Source of the DNA: CAWHQZ01 sp963831645
Lineage (GTDB): Bacteria; Pseudomonadota; Alphaproteobacteria; Rhizobiales; Aestuariivirgaceae
DNA length: 50,909 nucleotides
Reading direction: 5' to 3'
Assembly: GCA_963831645.1 (NCBI GenBank)
Contig: CAWHQZ010000001.1
Coordinates: 1-50,909, forward strand
Position numbers and translations under genes: made by a program
The notes under the pieces: model-generated
What the model saw: only the letters and a program-made list of their open reading frames with translations
Database searches by the model: none
What the model was told of the DNA's origin: nothing
Shown: positions 50,893-50,909 of the stretch, one piece after another
Numbering within the stretch: the stretch's first letter is position 1
How the letters are laid out: every line of letters begins with the position of its first letter

Positions 50893-50909
50893 CGCTGGCC
50901 AGCGCGGAT

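Larger units (their letters stand above)
49594..50909 (-). repeat. Large duplication, copy C (inverted, runs off window end)
   Basis: The reverse complement matches 29141-30453 nearly base for base. The window ends at the position equivalent to 29141, the last bases of crp copy B, so a third crp gene may follow outside. The inner boundary is at 49594 (TAAGCAAAGTGG). Confidence 0.9.

Overview
The window reads as an accessory region of an alphaproteobacterium of the Bradyrhizobium type. Pointers are a CtrA master-regulator paralogue, a FixK-like regulator, an HPF/cold-shock fusion protein, DUF1488, a SagB-like nitroreductase, and several small protein families that I associate from memory with Bradyrhizobiaceae. 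No database was searched. Pseudogenes, gene ends cut by unrelated DNA, insertion sequences, resolvases and dispersed duplications dominate, as in a symbiosis island or an old integrated element under decay. There is no rRNA, no intact tRNA and no CRISPR array.

Layout. 0-4.4 kb: small genes, an internally deleted CrcB fluoride channel, a slightly shortened CtrA with TTAAC repeats and a GANTC site upstream. 4.3-10.5 kb: a block bounded by two oppositely oriented Tn3-type resolvases with res-like sites; it holds an ISAzo13-type transposase, an IS630 remnant, pbpC and macrodomain remnants, an EF-hand protein and a trypsin-like protease. 10.7-15.4 kb: a 60-aa ORF that is duplicated at 26.4 kb, a frameshifted secreted protein, a Crp/Fnr regulator, then scars and a truncated sugar transferase. 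15.6-21.6 kb: an integration module with a large serine recombinase, two tyrosine recombinases, an excisionase-like HTH protein and an unknown HTH protein, lying between two different tRNA 3' remnants that point outward (Ser on the left, Phe on the right).

21.8-26.3 kb is the best preserved stretch: a 5'-truncated sufE, an Mrp ATPase fused to DUF971, an Nfu-type scaffold and a two-domain SagB-like nitroreductase. These look like one iron-sulfur or redox maturation unit. 26.3-30.9 kb: a P450 with one nonsense codon, a second crp gene and the first full copy of a cassette (PitA tail, NUDIX head, 26-aa ORF, HPF-cold-shock protein), then a DUF1488 gene. 31.0-31.3 kb: two tandem structured repeats that may be small RNAs. 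31.3-41.6 kb: small genes and wrecks (GFA fragment, groEL tail, LivK-like protein, Ku tail, amino-acid oxidase tail, cupin start) among intact homocysteine methyltransferase and MaoC genes.

41.6-47.1 kb, all leftward: a polar amino-acid type ABC transporter (binding protein, two permeases, ATPase; three of the four frameshifted), an M24 peptidase/creatinase-like protein and a beta-lactamase-fold hydrolase, probably one uptake-and-hydrolysis operon. 47.8-50.9 kb: the FixK-like gene, an IS630 element with an A8 slippage site, and an inverted copy of the 29.1-30.5 kb cassette that runs off the window end.
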